Assembly: GCF_011397635.1 (NCBI RefSeq)
Contig: NC_064759.1
Location: 12,668,428-12,732,427, forward strand
Direction of reading: 5' to 3'
Origin: Epinephelus fuscoguttatus
Taxonomy: Eukaryota > Chordata > Actinopteri > Perciformes > Serranidae
DNA length: 64,000 bases
A program made the position numbers and the translations under genes. This document shows, piece after piece, positions 42,834 to 55,938 of this stretch (positions are counted from its first letter, which is position 1; each line of letters begins with the position of its first letter). Below the pieces are notes generated by a model. That model had not been told where the DNA came from. It saw only the letters and a list, made by a program, of their open reading frames with translations, and made no database searches.

Positions 42834-45800
42834 ATGGGGGACATGAAGACCCCAGACTTTGATGATTTGCTGGCAGCGTTTGACATTCCTGATATCGATG
42901 CCAAAGAGGCCATTCAGTCAAGTCCAGAGGAGGAACAGGATGAGGCGGGGTCTAATGCAGATGAGAGAGAGAGTGGGTCTCCTTCACACTATCCTGGCCC
43001 TCCTGCCTCGCAAAATGACCCTCCTGTGGTCAGTGTTATAGTAAAGAACACCGTTCGGTCTGACTCTTCTGAAGAGGAGGACAAGTTGGTCAGAGATAAA
43101 ACAGACAGTCCCTCAAACAGTGGCATAAACTCTCTGGGTCAGGTCAAAGTGGGAGTCCGCACCTCACAGTTTGGTCCCAAAACGTCTGCTGGTGCGCCTG
43201 TGGAGCCCCAGATCGCCAATGGATTTGAGGGATCGGTCCCCAGAGATGAGGGACAGTCCAACACAGAGCCGTGGCCCCCTCATTCACCATTGAGGTCCAC
43301 ACTGAGCACCGATGAGGATGAAAGAGATAAAGGAGCTGAGGCGGGATCTGTCCAGCACACGACTGATGTCATCAACAGTTTGAAGCCCCTCCTCTACCTC
43401 CAGTCTTCAACTAGTGCTGATCCCAACTCCTCATCTCCTCCCTCCTTGCACTCTGCCAGCCCTCACCTTCCTCCTCACTCCCCTCAGAAGGAGGAAACTT
43501 GCCTCAGTGATCCGTCATCCCCACCACAAAACGGGAGTATTAAGGTCGGAATTAAACGTGTTATGCACTCAGATGAAGATGACTCAGAGCCAGACCTAGG
43601 AAGTCCCCTGGTGATCCAGGAGAGCCCAGAATCTGAAATGTCCGCCCCTCCCAAATTTAAACACAAAGCAAAACTACGGCCTAAACTGCTCAGGTCTCCT
43701 GAAACCACATCTTGTCTTGACCCTCATCCTCCTCGTATGCCTTCTCTTTCACCTGCAAAACCTGAACCCAACCTTGAGGAAGAGAGGCGACCTACCACCC
43801 CCTGTTCTCCCTCTACAGCTCCTCAACCACAGAGCCCCCAGGACTGCCTTCCCACTCTCAGCAAGGGCTCTGCATCAGTGTCAGAGGAAAAATACCCAGA
43901 GCATGTGATTGATGAGAGGGACTCGCCTGAAAGCCCACCGCCCAGTGAGACAGGTCTTGTGGCTCCTAAGAAAAGCAGCAGCCCTGATTCGGCCCTAACA
44001 GCAGAGAACCACAAGGAGGAGCTCATGGAAATTGAATCCAAAGAAGAGAACAAGCCAGGTGACACTGAGAAGCTAAATGAAAAGGTGGCTGCAGATGGAG
44101 ACAGTGTAGACGAGGAGAGCTGTGATGGTGGCACTGAGGATCCTGTGCCTGCTAGTGCTGCAGAGACGGTTTCATCTCCACTGCGTCCACTCAAAGTTAA
44201 AATCAAAATGCCTACAGGCAGCATCACAAGGACTGTGTCTGGTGTTGCACCTAAAAAAGGTGGTAGAGCCACTACCAAGGGAGCAAACAGTTCACCAGAG
44301 CGACCTAACACAAGATCCAAGAGGGAGTTCTCCCAGCAGTCTCAGTCACCTGCAGTGGTGACACTCCAGGATGTGTGTGCTGTAACGCTGGAACGTGCCA
44401 GCACAGTCAAAGACAAAACCACAGTGAACACAAAGCCTAAAGTTTCCCCGACAGCTGTTAGCATCACCAAAACTGCAGCCCTGCCCTCCATCTCTGTCTC
44501 CACTGCCAGAGTCAGCTCTGGTGGGGCCAACCCTCGCGGCCTGGGTCAGAAAACTGCGAACAGCGGGGTGACGCTTTCTGCACCTTCACCTCTGCTAACG
44601 TCTCAAGGCAGCAGCAGACCAGCCTCAATTGTGAACAGCACTGGGGCGATCATATCCAAGACTCAGACCAACCTGGTGGAAGCTTTTAACAAGATCCTCA
44701 ACAACAAGAACCTGCTGCCCAGTTATAAACCAGACCTGAGCTCACCTCTCCCTGCAGAGTGGGGCCTCCCTCTACCTGCACAGGTAAGATGTCAGTGTGA
44801 ACAGAGCTGAAGCAATCAGTTGATGCTAATATATGATAGTTAACTTAATAATCTGGGGGGGGGTTGGGGGGGTTGGACTGTTGGTCTGGACAAACTATCA
44901 CTATTTTTTGACATTTCAGGGACAAAACAACAAATTATGATCAAGAAAATGATCTGCAGTTTAAGTGGTAATGAAAATAAATGTTAGTTCATATCAATGT
45001 ATCAGTGTCTAAAAAGATGAATGTTTGATCCCCTGCAGGGTTACCGCTGTTTGGAGTGTGGCGACGCCTTCGCCCTGGAGCAGAGCCTGGTGCGGCACTA
45101 CGCTCGGCGCTCGCTGAGGATTGAGGTGACCTGTAATCACTGCGCCAAGCGGTTAGCCTTCTACAACAAGTGCAGCCTGCTTTTACACGCCAGAGAGCAC
45201 AAGGAGAGAGGCCTGATCATGCAGTGTTCACACCTGGTCATGAAACCTGTGCCCGTGGAGCAGATGATTGCCCAGCAGGAACCCACGACGACTGGTTGGT
45301 GAACATTGTTTCTGTCTCAGCACCATTTTGGATGTGATCTCTGCATGTGTTTTCTTTGCCTATTCTCCTTTGATTCCTCAGATGTGCTTTCTCCACCTCT
45401 TTTGTCTTCAGCAGTGTCATCATCCCTCTTAGGCCAGGCCACCACAAACCCAACACCCCAGCCACATCAGGCAGCATCCAAGAAGAAAGTGGAGGCAGCG
45501 CAGTACGTCAGTAATAAATGTCCTGAGTGTCAGGCTCAGTTTGGCAGCAAAGAAGACGTGGCCGAGCATTTCCAAGAAATGAAACCAGCACAAACCGCTG
45601 TGAGTCTTCTCAGTTTCAGGAAAAATTGCAAGAATCTTTTTCCTTAATGATATGAAACTGAACTCTAACCTTTCTTTGGCTTTACCTTTCTTCTTCTCTT
45701 GTTCTCCAGTCATGCACAGACTGCTCTCCTCCCATGCTCCTGCCCAACAGCTGCAGTGCCACAGCTCATCAGCGCATCCATCAAGGCTGCCCACCACACA

Positions 45801-48800
45801 TCTGCCCGGAGTGTGGGTGCACGACCAAGCAGCCTCTATTTCAATCACACCTTGATGAGACCTGTTTACACTTCGCTCGGCGCATTGGATACAGGTGTGA
45901 TATCCATAGACAAGTGTAGTGTATAGCATAGTAGACTTTATAGTATAAATGGATGTAGTTATTGTGACTTCACTCTTTGGTTTGTGGACTGCATTTTGAA
46001 ACATTGAGTTTGGCATTTTGGTCGTAGCTATCTTGGATCTTTGGAGCCAGAAGTGACCATATTTGGACAAGAGTGCAATGCTAACCCTTATGCTAACTGC
46101 TAGCTTGTCTGGTACAGTGCATTTACAGCTATCGTTAACTGTCATAATGCTAATTTTCGCTGGCTAAAACAGGCTTAAACCATCAAAACAAAATGTACTT
46201 ACCGTAAAAAATAAACATCCAACTCCTTAGGGCCCCAGTTATATAGATAACATCCGTTTCAAACATAAATGTCACTGCCCTCATACTTCCATTCCTTCTT
46301 TATGTTGGCATAAATACAGCCAATAGATGGCACTAGAGGGCTGAGTCACTATATTCCCAGTTCATGCCTTCATAGTGTCCTACGGTTGAATCTCACTTGA
46401 GTTATGCTACATTGCCCCTGTGATTTCTGATGGTACTGCTTTGTTTCATTCATATCTGTAAGCTTTCAGAAAACCTGTATAAATAAAGATGAAATGAATG
46501 CAGAGTACGGGCAGAAGGCTCCACCCATGTCCATTTACCATACGTATCTAATGTTGAGCAAAAGTTAGCCCATAGAGGGTCTTATTGTACAACCAAACCC
46601 TGAACACAACTTTTTTAAGCAACCAGAGAGTTGCAGTTAAATTTCCAAGTGACAGGTGTGGCTAAGCTAAGCTGCAACCTCTTTGGCTAAAAAAGAAGTC
46701 AACAAGAAAGTGCCAAAAACTGCAGTTCCTTGAATGGCCACTTGAGGCTGGTTCAAGAAGTGAGTCAATCCCCATAGACCCCCATGTTGAAATGCTCAAC
46801 TTTACAGCAGAAATAAACATGTTCACAGCCTAGTACAAAAATCCCCCTTCATGACAACTGTGCAGGGATGAATTTTTGTATAAGTCCCTCCTTTACATTT
46901 TATTTAGGCTTATGGTTCCGCATTTTTAAGGGGTTGGCTGCTTTGCTCCACCCCTTGCTCCTCCAGAGCGACAGCCTCTCGCCCAAATATGGTCTCTTCG
47001 GGTTTAAAGAAAAACAAGAAGTTTTAGTCAATGGTTTACTCTGTGACTTTGGGATAAAGCCATGGTTATGTTACCTAACCAGCCTGTCACCATGGTAGCA
47101 ACTTGTCAACAGTACCCACCTGTCACTCAAAGTCTCAAGGTAGTCACACCCTTAAAGCTGCAGTAGGTAGAAAGCCTGAAAACGGTTGATTTGAGTCTCA
47201 TCTGAGTTAGGTTTTGTTCGTCTCTGCCCTGAGCCCCTCCTACCAGACGAGCACGCGAGTATTTTATCCTACTTGGTTCTATTTCTCCCTCTCTGGGAGC
47301 CTCGGCTCTCCCTCACCGCGCAGCAGCCCTCCCCGCAGCCCCGCACATATACCCCGAGGCTCGGCTCTCCCTCTCCACGGAGAGCCCTTGGCTCCGCTCC
47401 CACAGCCGACCCTCGCACCCTCCGGCCAGGCTCAGCCCCACCTCACCCTTCCCCTCCCTCCGGGGCTCCGGGGAACCAAGTTCTGTCTTCCTTTTTTTTG
47501 GGTTGTTTAGCCGTGTAGGCAGTTGTAGCCAATGCTGGAATAGCTATTTTACCTGGTGCACTGTTCGCCATTGCCGCTTGCTCTCCCCTTCTGCCAGCGG
47601 CATGGGAACGCGCATATGCAGTAGAACAGCCAATAGGAATGCAGTGGTCTGAGCTGACCTTTGATTGGTTGATGCACATCGGCACGATACTGATTCTTTA
47701 GAGGCTGAACACAGAGCCATGGTGAGGTGCAGAAACCTATTGTTTGTCTCAGACCGCTTGATTTACATTATGCTTAGAGGATATTATAACATTTTTACTC
47801 AGTTATACCAAAACAATGTTGCCTACTGCAGCTTTAATTATGTATAACTGTAAGCCTTAAAAAAGGTAAATGGCATAGAATTATGTAAAAATCCATCCTT
47901 GTACAGCTGTCTTGTACCAGGCTGTAAACATGTTTATTTCTGCTGTAAAGTTGGGTATTTTAAAATGGGCGTCTGTGGGGATTGACTCACTTCAGGAGCC
48001 AGCCTCAAGGGGCCGTTCAAAGAACTGCATTTTTATGGCACTTCTGCATCGGCTTATTTTTCAGCCTCAGAGGTTGCCTCTTTGTGAAATCATTGTTATA
48101 TCCACATAAATTCTATCTACACACCTGTGTTTTCCTCTTTTCTCTGCCATTTAACGATCCTTCTTCTCTCTGCAGATGTTCCAGTTGTCTGGTGGTGTTT
48201 GGAGGGCTTAACTCAGTGAAGTCTCACATCCAGCAGGCTCATTGTGACATGTTTCACAAATGCCCCAGCTGTCCAATGGCTTTCAAATCTGCTCCCAGCA
48301 TACAGAACCACATCAGTGCCCAACACCCAACGCTCACTGAAGGACAGACCATGTATGTATACAGACACACACACATTTGATTTTTCCTCATTTAAAATAA
48401 AGGTTTCGCTTTCAATTAACTGACCCAATTTTTATCCTTTTGCAGGTCAATCTATAAATGTGTTATGTGTGACACTGTTTTCACAAACAAGTCCCTGCTG
48501 CACACCCACTTCGACACTCATTTAACCAATCAGAAGGTGCATGTGTTTAAATGCCCCGAGTGCACCAAGTTGTTTTCTCAGAGGAATTCCCTCCTGGACC
48601 ATTTCAAGGTACGTGCAGTCTTATATAGTGTCTGATAAAGTCATTAAAGATATTAAAAAAATCTGCCTTATCATGTCACTCTGTTTATTCCTTTTCCTCA
48701 GACCCATAAAACTCCCACGTTAAAACAAGAGTTGCCTTCACCTCCAGCTGCGCCCTCTCGATCACGGCCCTCAGTGAAGCTGGAGAGCTCAGACGGAGAG

Positions 48801-50035
48801 GAATGGATGGATGACGATAAAGAAGAAAAAGTGAGGAAAGAAAGAGTGAAGACCCCGTCAGGGTGGAAGTGTGCGCCTTGCCATGCACGCTTCACAGACC
48901 GGGAGGAGTACATCGCCCATATGGCTGAACAACATAACAAGGTCTGACAGTCCAACATCCCCCCCTGCTGTCTAAGATGTATAATGCAACTAAATTAATT
49001 CCATTTTAAAATACAGCTGTTTAAACAGATGTAGGCAAATGTGTTTTTTGTGTGTGTTGTGCAGAAGCTGAAGAAGTTTCCTTGTAACAAATGTGAGAGC
49101 TCCTTCACCACCACCTCCAGTATGAGACGTCACATCAGAGACAAACACAAAGTCATGAATCGCTGCTTTCGCTGCAAGTGAGTACCCCACACTCTGCATC
49201 CTTCATCAGGATTATGACACAGCAGGTGACTTTGTGTTCACTTCATCCAGAGGTCGATACAATTATCAAGAGAATTTCTGTTTCAGTATTTTCATCCTAC
49301 TGAGGAGATGCGCTTGAATGGCAACCCGGGGGCTAGATGCATGAAACTCTGTATAGTCAAGACTAAAAGCAGCAGGCTGTGTCAAGTGCAGTATGAATGT
49401 AAATCCTGCACATTATGTGACAACAACTCATTTAAAGTTAACAAACATTATAACATCTCAAAAGATAAACTGCTGCTGAATTCATTTTCTAGATCAAAGT
49501 ACTGCCAAACCACGCTGGTTTTGTGAGAGGACATCTCTCTAATTTCCCATCGTGCTGTTTTAAAACTCCAGTCTACTCAAGCATTACTGCAGGGAGGGGG
49601 ACTGCTGTCTGACAGCTCTGTAGCACCCACTAGTGGCGGGCGGCTACATGACAGTTAAGCGGCCTTGTACATGAGTAAAACACTAACTGGTTTAACTGAC
49701 TAATATTTCATTTCGTTACATTTAATCATTTAGACAACTAACCGCGCGCATCCCTAATCTGCTTTGCCAATTTCCTGTCACCAAAGTGTTCTTAAGCATG
49801 GGTCAAAGTTTCTCCCATCAAGTCTGTTTTTATACATCACAACTTTTGCATTTGAAGTAGGCCTCGTTTTGTGTGTACGCAGTGTTTATAAGTGAGACCC
49901 CTGGAGAGGAAAGTCGAACTCGTGAAGAATTGTTTTGTAAAACTTAGGGTCAAACTGTGATACCTGAAATAAGTGATTTTACTGTGTGATGCCCACTCAG
50001 ACTTTCACTGCAGTTACTAAATCATTAGAAAGTAC

Positions 50036-50071
<36 letters not shown>

Positions 50072-50901
50072 GTTTTGTACTGAGGGTAAGAAGACATTCA
50101 GCAGCAGAGAGATGCTGGAGAGACATGTTCAGCTCAGACACAGCGTGGACCCAGCGGGCCAGGACACACTGATGGTAAGCCACTACTGTTCTTTCAAGGA
50201 GTCAGACTGGAAACAGATTTTACTAAGACGTTGTGAACGGCAGTTGTCTTGATTTCCTCTGGTCACAGGGAGGCGAGGATGAAGCCGACAGTTCCTCAGA
50301 GCAGGACAGCAGTCTGGGGGCTACCCGGAGACGGAGAGGAGCTATGAAGATGGAGCGGGACGAAGAGTCTGCAGATGGAATGAGTCCAGTGAAGAAGTTG
50401 CGGTCCTCCTCCTCCTCTGCTCCTGCCCCCTACTCCCACCCCGAGTCTGGGTTCCGCTGCGCTCCCTGCGGCTTTACCACAGAGGACCAGGCATTGTTCC
50501 TGGAGCATATCAGCCAGCACCGGCGAGGAGGGACAGAGGGCGGCAGCGGTCAGCAGTGTCTACAGTGTGGCGCCTGCTTCACTTCCATATCCTCCCTGTC
50601 ACGCCATCGCTTCATCATCCACAAAAAGAAAGATGCATCCACTGACAACCAGCAATCCCTCAGCGGGCTCCCAGCGCCCTCCGCAGGTAACGGCAGGAAT
50701 CACGATGATAAGAGCTCTCTGGACGGTTCTGCACCTGCATCGCCCTCTCTGTCCTCCGCAGCTCTGGGGAGGGAAGAGGACAGCACACTGGCCTGCAGGG
50801 TGTGCGGCAAACAGTTTGAAAAGGCAACGGATCTGACGACGCACTTCAGAACTCACGGTATGGCTTTTATCAGTGCAAGGCACGCTGGAAAAGCTCCTTA
50901 A
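42834..50901 (+). CDS. znf687: Zinc finger protein 687
   Basis: Nuclear C2H2 protein; mammalian ZNF687 works with ZNF592 and ZMYND8 in a transcription-regulatory complex. Coding exons: 42834-44783 (exon from 42813), 45039-45294, 45382-45599, 45710-45894, 48176-48352, 48446-48608, 48702-48941, 49065-49177, 50072-50174, 50269-50901; 1,346 codons including TAA (human about 1,237 aa). The N-terminus [20 protein letters not shown] is the hallmark of the ZNF687/ZNF592 pair. A 650-residue Ser/Pro/acidic disordered exon follows, then dispersed fingers such as [95 protein letters not shown] and [20 protein letters not shown]687 is preferred over ZNF592 because of its psmd4/pip5k1a neighbours. The ATG at 42834 is the first in the exon; an upstream non-coding exon is expected. 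Confidence 0.94.
45930..48095. mobile_element. Composite transposon filling znf687 intron 4
   Basis: Sequence at 46680-46850 ('tgccaaaaactgcagttccttgaatggcc', 'ttacagcagaaataaacatg') recurs inverted at 47905-48085. Segments such as 'ggagccagaagtgaccatatttggac' (46043-46068) and 'ttaaggggttggctgc' (46927-46942) belong to the same widespread fish repeat group. The intron between exons 45894 and 48176 is almost wholly repeat. Another partial copy of one arm is at about 63590-63720. Confidence 0.5.
47152..47837. mobile_element. TTAA-bounded element nested in the intron composite
   Basis: TTAAAGCTGCAGTAGG (47152) is mirrored by 'cctactgcagctttaa' ending at 47837, a perfect 16-base inverted repeat including the TTAA. 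The interior is GC-rich (47280-47480) and has no convincing transposase. Terminal sequence resembles the element at 9728-10545. Confidence 0.7.
49288..49390. repeat. Repeat fragment shared with 51327-51415
   Basis: 'catcctactgaggagatg', 'gcttgaatg' and 'tcaagactaa' occur in the same order in both places with about 85% agreement by eye. This copy is in znf687 intron 8. Confidence 0.6.
50041..50069. repeat. (TG)n microsatellite forming a znf687 splice acceptor tract
   Basis: About 14 TG units run directly into the AG (50070-50071) of the exon beginning at 50072. There is no conventional pyrimidine tract between the repeat and the AG. Confidence 0.95.
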
Positions 50902-51326
50902 GATGAGAATGAAATACAAGGGAAAGAGCAGAGTCGGTAGGTGATGACAGAATATTTAAAAGTGCCTTATTTACCACCGAAGTTCGGGTTTGCACACCTA
51001 TGCACTAATTTAACCAAAGAACAGGCAGAACAGAGTTTCTATGTAAATAGATCGTAAAACAATCAAATGTGATTTTCACCGGTGGAGTTAAAGATTAACC
51101 TTCTACTTTTAAAACTCAGGATTTAATGCTGCATTTCTGTGTTCAGGAATGATACTAACGAGACAGGAGCCACTTCCTGCTCAGTGAGTAGTCTGACTAG
51201 TTCATGTCTGTGACCACGGTCGCATAATAATGTGCCTGTATAGAACTGTGATCCTACTGTGATTGATTATGACGGCGAGTATCATTGAATGTTGTTAGAC
51301 AGCGATGGATTGTGTCTGCCTTGATT

Positions 51327-51415
51327 TCAATATCTTCATCCTACTGAGGAGATGTGCTTGAATGCTAACCCAGGGGCCAGATGCAGAAAACTGTGTAGAT
51401 TCAAGACTAACGTGT
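51327..51415. repeat. Repeat fragment shared with 49288-49390
   Basis: Same phrases in the same order as the upstream copy ('cctactgaggagatgtgcttg', 'ggggccagatgcag', 'attcaagactaa'). It lies about 430 bases after the znf687 stop. Confidence 0.6.
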
Positions 51416-51602
51416 GTGTATGCACAAGGGCAGAAACGTTTTCGTAAGATTTATAAAGCCGCGTGTGAGCTTGATTCTGCTCTATAAATCTGGGCGCACA
51501 TGCACGAGCCTCATTTCCTCACCCTCTGTTCAACATCACTGGATGTTCGAAACACCCATAAACATTCATTTTAATATCGATACAAGTGCCCGCTCCACCA
51601 CA

Positions 51603-52028
51603 AGGGGTGGGAATCACCAGAGGCCCCACGATACGATATCACGATACATGTGTCATGATAATTGCAATTGTAAAAATGTTGCAATATGCTGAGTATTGCG
51701 GTTACATATATTGCGATTTGTTATCTTTTCTCAACAGTAAATTATGTCCCCATGGGAAAACTTTGTCAACGTCAACAGTTTTATCTAAGATAAAGTTTTC
51801 AGTCTGTTCATCTCACTTCAGTCATTTTTATCGCAGCAAAATGTTTCTAATAAACTGAAAAAGCAACTGATTTTATCATTCCGGTAGGCTACTAAAAGTT
51901 TAATTTGTATTTGTAATATTAATAATTTATATAATGAAAAAAATTGATGCTTGGTGTCAGTATGGTGAGGCGATATTGCCACACAAAAATATCACAATAC
52001 TGTGCCGTATCAATTTCCCCTGCCCCTA
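51603..52028. mobile_element. Inverted-repeat MITE (GGGGTGGGAATC-type ends)
   Basis: 'aggggtgggaatcacc...cacgatacgatatcacgatac' on the left is matched in reverse by 'aaaaatatcacaatactgtgccgtatcaatttcccctgcccct' on the right. The AT-rich interior has no transposase. Bounds within about 10 bases. Confidence 0.55.
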
Positions 52029-55000
52029 TCCACCACATATAACCCTTATTTTCTCTGCTTCTTGAACCTCAGTGCCATCTAAAGAACCAGCTGTGTTTCC
52101 ACTAGTTCTGCGCAGAACCATTGTAATCAAGGACGTGTCATCGACAGAGAACGTTGCAGAACGGACGTTAACAGTAGTAGCAAGATCAGGGATTACATTC
52201 ATTACCTACTACAGATATTTGCTTTTCCCTCAAAAACAAGCATTGACCAACTATTAATTAAACGACCGCATGCTTTTTTCCCCCCCTGAGACCACTTGGC
52301 ACTTGACGTCTCCATCCTCTGTTTCTAACCTGTAGAATACGACGCCTCCACTGACGTCGTAAGTTAGTAAAATTTATTCATAAAGTGCATTTTGCAGCTA
52401 TAGGTCACTTTACAAAGCAATATCCTCCTGAGACCCAAACCTTTGTGGGGCATCTTTAATTTCTCCTATCTATTTATGATCAGTAGGACCCGATAAGTAT
52501 AAAAAAACCTAAACATTGTAAACATAATAAAGTCCCAATGTCTTCAAACAAGTACTTCCTAATTAACAGCGTCTGAGCTTGTTACTGTTGCAAAAATTGT
52601 AAATACAAACATTATTAATCATAAATAAAGTTTCAAACATAAAATGTGATCAGGTTTTGGGCCTTTGGTCCACTTTTGTGTCAGGATCGGCTGCAGACTA
52701 ACTTGGCAGAGATGGCTGCCATCTTGTTTTGACAAACTAGATCAGTGTATTACTACCATTAGATGGCACAAAAATGTCTGAGTTAGGTAGGATGAAGTAT
52801 AAGATCAAGTAAACCCAAAATGTGGAGGATAAACAACAAGAAAAAAATTACAGAGACAAAGAGACAACGTGAGCCATGTAGTTAAAAGTGCACAACTAGC
52901 AAAATTTTGCACACACAAGAAAAAATACCGCTCTGGTGTGTACAGGTTACCCAAACACTAGTCTAAACAGGTGCGTCTTCAGCTGGCTTTTAAAAGAAAT
53001 CAGAGTCAGCACACTGTGAGGAAGCAGACAGAGCATTCCAAAATTTAGGTACTAGGAGTGGTCAGGAGTGCTAGGGACAGACAACAAATTCATTGTATTG
53101 GTTCACATCATGGTTTACATTTCAGATCAAGGAAAACCTGTTACTTTTTGGGCTCTGCACCAATTTATGCTTGACCGAAATGCTCCGAATGGTTCAAATT
53201 AGGTGTGGGAAGCAGAACGAAACCGGTTCAGTGTTGGTGGAAAAAGGGTGTAATTAGATCTATCAGTGAGAAATGTGGTAAAGAAAGTGCAATATCACCA
53301 AGTGTTCCACTTCAGCGATGTTCTCCAACAGCACCAGAGCAGCTGTCATTACACACAGCTGTGGCTATTTGTAGCATCCGTACCAACGAATCATCACATT
53401 TCTGCAAACGATCATCGCGGTAACATGTCAATCATCATTATTATTAAAGGTTAGAAGGATGATAATTAATTTAAGTGTGCATGTTGAAACTGACTTTACA
53501 AAGTGCTTCACATAATAACATAAAACCATCACTAACTGGGAGATGAATTTAAAATAAACTTCATAAATGCGCCTTTGACATTTTACAGAACGCCATGTAG
53601 CCTGCAGTAACAACACATCAGTAAAACAACCTTAACACAGGTTATCTTCCTCTCAGCTCATATTGAAACTTGTCCTTATATTACCCACAGGTGTCTCAGC
53701 TAAATTCGTGTGCGCACCTGTCTGAAGAATGCCTGAGGTGCAGAGGCTCACTGCACGTTTCTTTTATAAAACCAGTTTATGTGTGGGAAAAGGTGTACAC
53801 ATGGTTTTTATGTGAACACATCTTCTAAGCACTGTTTTAAAAAAACAAACATTTTAAGATACTCATCCCAGCGGCTTAGAATATTTCATTTTCAGAAACA
53901 TACAATAACATCTTAGATCGACTCCCATCTCTAATACAGCCACTGGCTTTGATTCATATCAGAGTATGAAATCTAATTTACAGACACCTGCTCAAAACAG
54001 GTAGCCCATCACATTTCCTCTGCAGTTGTCAGGCAGAGTTAGCAGATAGTTAGAAGATAGCTACATAATTTATCTCACTCTGCTCCACTGCTGAAACTTA
54101 AAGTTTGGGTATTTTTGCACAGAATGATAATGTGGATTTATGGACAGGAAGAATAACTACAGTGACCGGTAACTCTTTGAATGCACGTCGGGGTACATTG
54201 CAATTGTCTCAAGGCAAAATCACAATTTAAAATACTTAAACTACACTCTGGGGAAACTGTCAGTGTGATCTGAAGTGTGCACGGTTTGTAGTTAAACTAA
54301 AATTTCCATAATATCTTTTTAACTGGGATGTACTTTATTTACATCAGATTAACTGAGTTCTTTCTCTGAGCAAGAGATGGAAGTAAAATTGTACTTTGGC
54401 TTTTTGTTTATGGGATGCATGTGTCTTGAGATTACTGTAAACAGAAGATCAGTATGACTGCGTCTGTTCCTCGGGCTTTCCTAAGATGATAAGTTTAACC
54501 TTGTATTGTTAATTTTCTTCAGTCTTTGGCACTGTTAGAAAAAGATGTTCTCTAAACTAGATGGATATCATTAGATGTTTCAGCATGACTCTGCGACTGT
54601 TGTGTTATCGATAGGCAGGTGAAACTGTAAAGTCAGAGCTGTTTAACAAAACTGTTGTTTGATATAAAGATGTCTGAGAGGAGAAATAAGGGAAAGCTCA
54701 GTTGAGATATGCGATTCAGAGTGATGTGATTTGGTTAAATGTCTTTGTTTAGTGACACCTTGCTGTTTAGGATCCACAGACTGAGCTAATCCCCGTGCTT
54801 CTGCATCAGTGATTTTTTTTTTTCTTTTAATGCGCTGTAGTCAGTGACCTGTGTGCTTGTGTTTACTTTCTCAGGAGATTATCCAATGCTTTAACACACG
54901 TTGTTCTATTTAACTTTCTGTTTTTACATTGACAAGAAAATTTATCACCAAATGTTTATTAAAAAAAGGATTAATAATAACCGGCACATTGTCTTGTTTT

Positions 55001-55200
55001 CCTTTATTATTATTGTTTAATCATTTTTTATGTTGTCAGCACAGTATCATATAAAGACATCCCACGTAGGACATGAATAAATATCCTCATTCTATCAAAA
55101 TATACTTTCTTATAAATATATAGATGCAGAATATTTAAAAGTAATCAAAGGAATCCTTACACAGCTTAATAGCTTATTTGATTATGTTGTGTTTTTGTGA

Positions 55201-55753
55201 AAGGGATTGTGCACCCAAAAATGAAAATTCAGCCATTATCTACTCCCGCTCATGCCGATGGAGGCTCAGGTGAAGTTTTAGAGTCCTCACATCCCTTGCG
55301 GAGATCCAAGGGGGCAGTGGGTAGCAGCACAAATCCACCTAATGCAGGCTGACGGCGCCCCAGATTCAAACTCCAAAAATGCATAATTGAAACCACAAAA
55401 TATCTTCATACTGCTTGTCCGTAGTGATCCAGTTAGAGCTACAGGCTACAATGAGGCTAAAAACAGAGTTCAAATGACGTTTTTCCAAACAACTTTTTAA
55501 GTCGGGGCTTCGGGACACTTGGATCACTATGGACGAGCAGTATGGAGATATTTTGTGGTTTCAACTATGTGTTTTTGGACGTTTTAAACTGGGGCGCCAT
55601 CAGCCTCCATTAGGTGGAGTTGTGCTGCTACCCACTCCCCCCTCGGATCTCCGCAAGTGTTGTGAGGACTCTAAAACTTCACCTGAGCCTCCCTCGGCAT
55701 ATGGGTGAGTAGATAATGGCTGAATTTTAATTTTTGGGTGCACTATCCCTTTA
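55201..55753. mobile_element. Foldback MITE with arms of about 230 bp
   Basis: 'aagggattgtgcacccaaaa' at the left and the inverted 'ttttgggtgcactatccctttaa' at the right open arms that stay complementary through 'gccattatctactc', 'aggtgaagttttagagtcctcaca' and 'gtagcagcac'. The centre is short. Transcribed, it would fold into a long hairpin. Confidence 0.75.
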
Positions 55754-55938
55754 ACAGCCCTAATCCTGCGCTCATACACAGATCATGTCAGACAGTCTGA
55801 GAGACGTCTTCATCACAAATAACAGAAGAATTATACGTCACAAATGCCCTATAATGATTAAGTGTGGCTGCGTGTGTGTGTGTGTGGTTAGCTAAAAGCA
55901 TCTGCTACTTTTGCGTTGGATGCGGTGGCGCTCTGTTC

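Larger units (their letters stand above)
50902..55938. other. Intergenic between convergent znf687 and mesothelin-like gene
   Basis: No credible gene. It holds the znf687 3' UTR, a repeat fragment at 51327-51415, MITEs at 51603-52028 and 55201-55753, and a repeat-like stretch near 52370-53060. AT-rich elsewhere. Short open frames (51414, 52072, 53205) lack protein-like character. Confidence 0.5.

Noticed and set aside
43823-44320. 165-residue minus-strand frame
   Set aside because: Shadow of the long low-complexity znf687 exon on the plus strand.
45429-46145. 238-residue minus-strand frame
   Set aside because: Antisense to znf687 exons 45382-45599 and 45710-45894 and then into repeat; no family resemblance.
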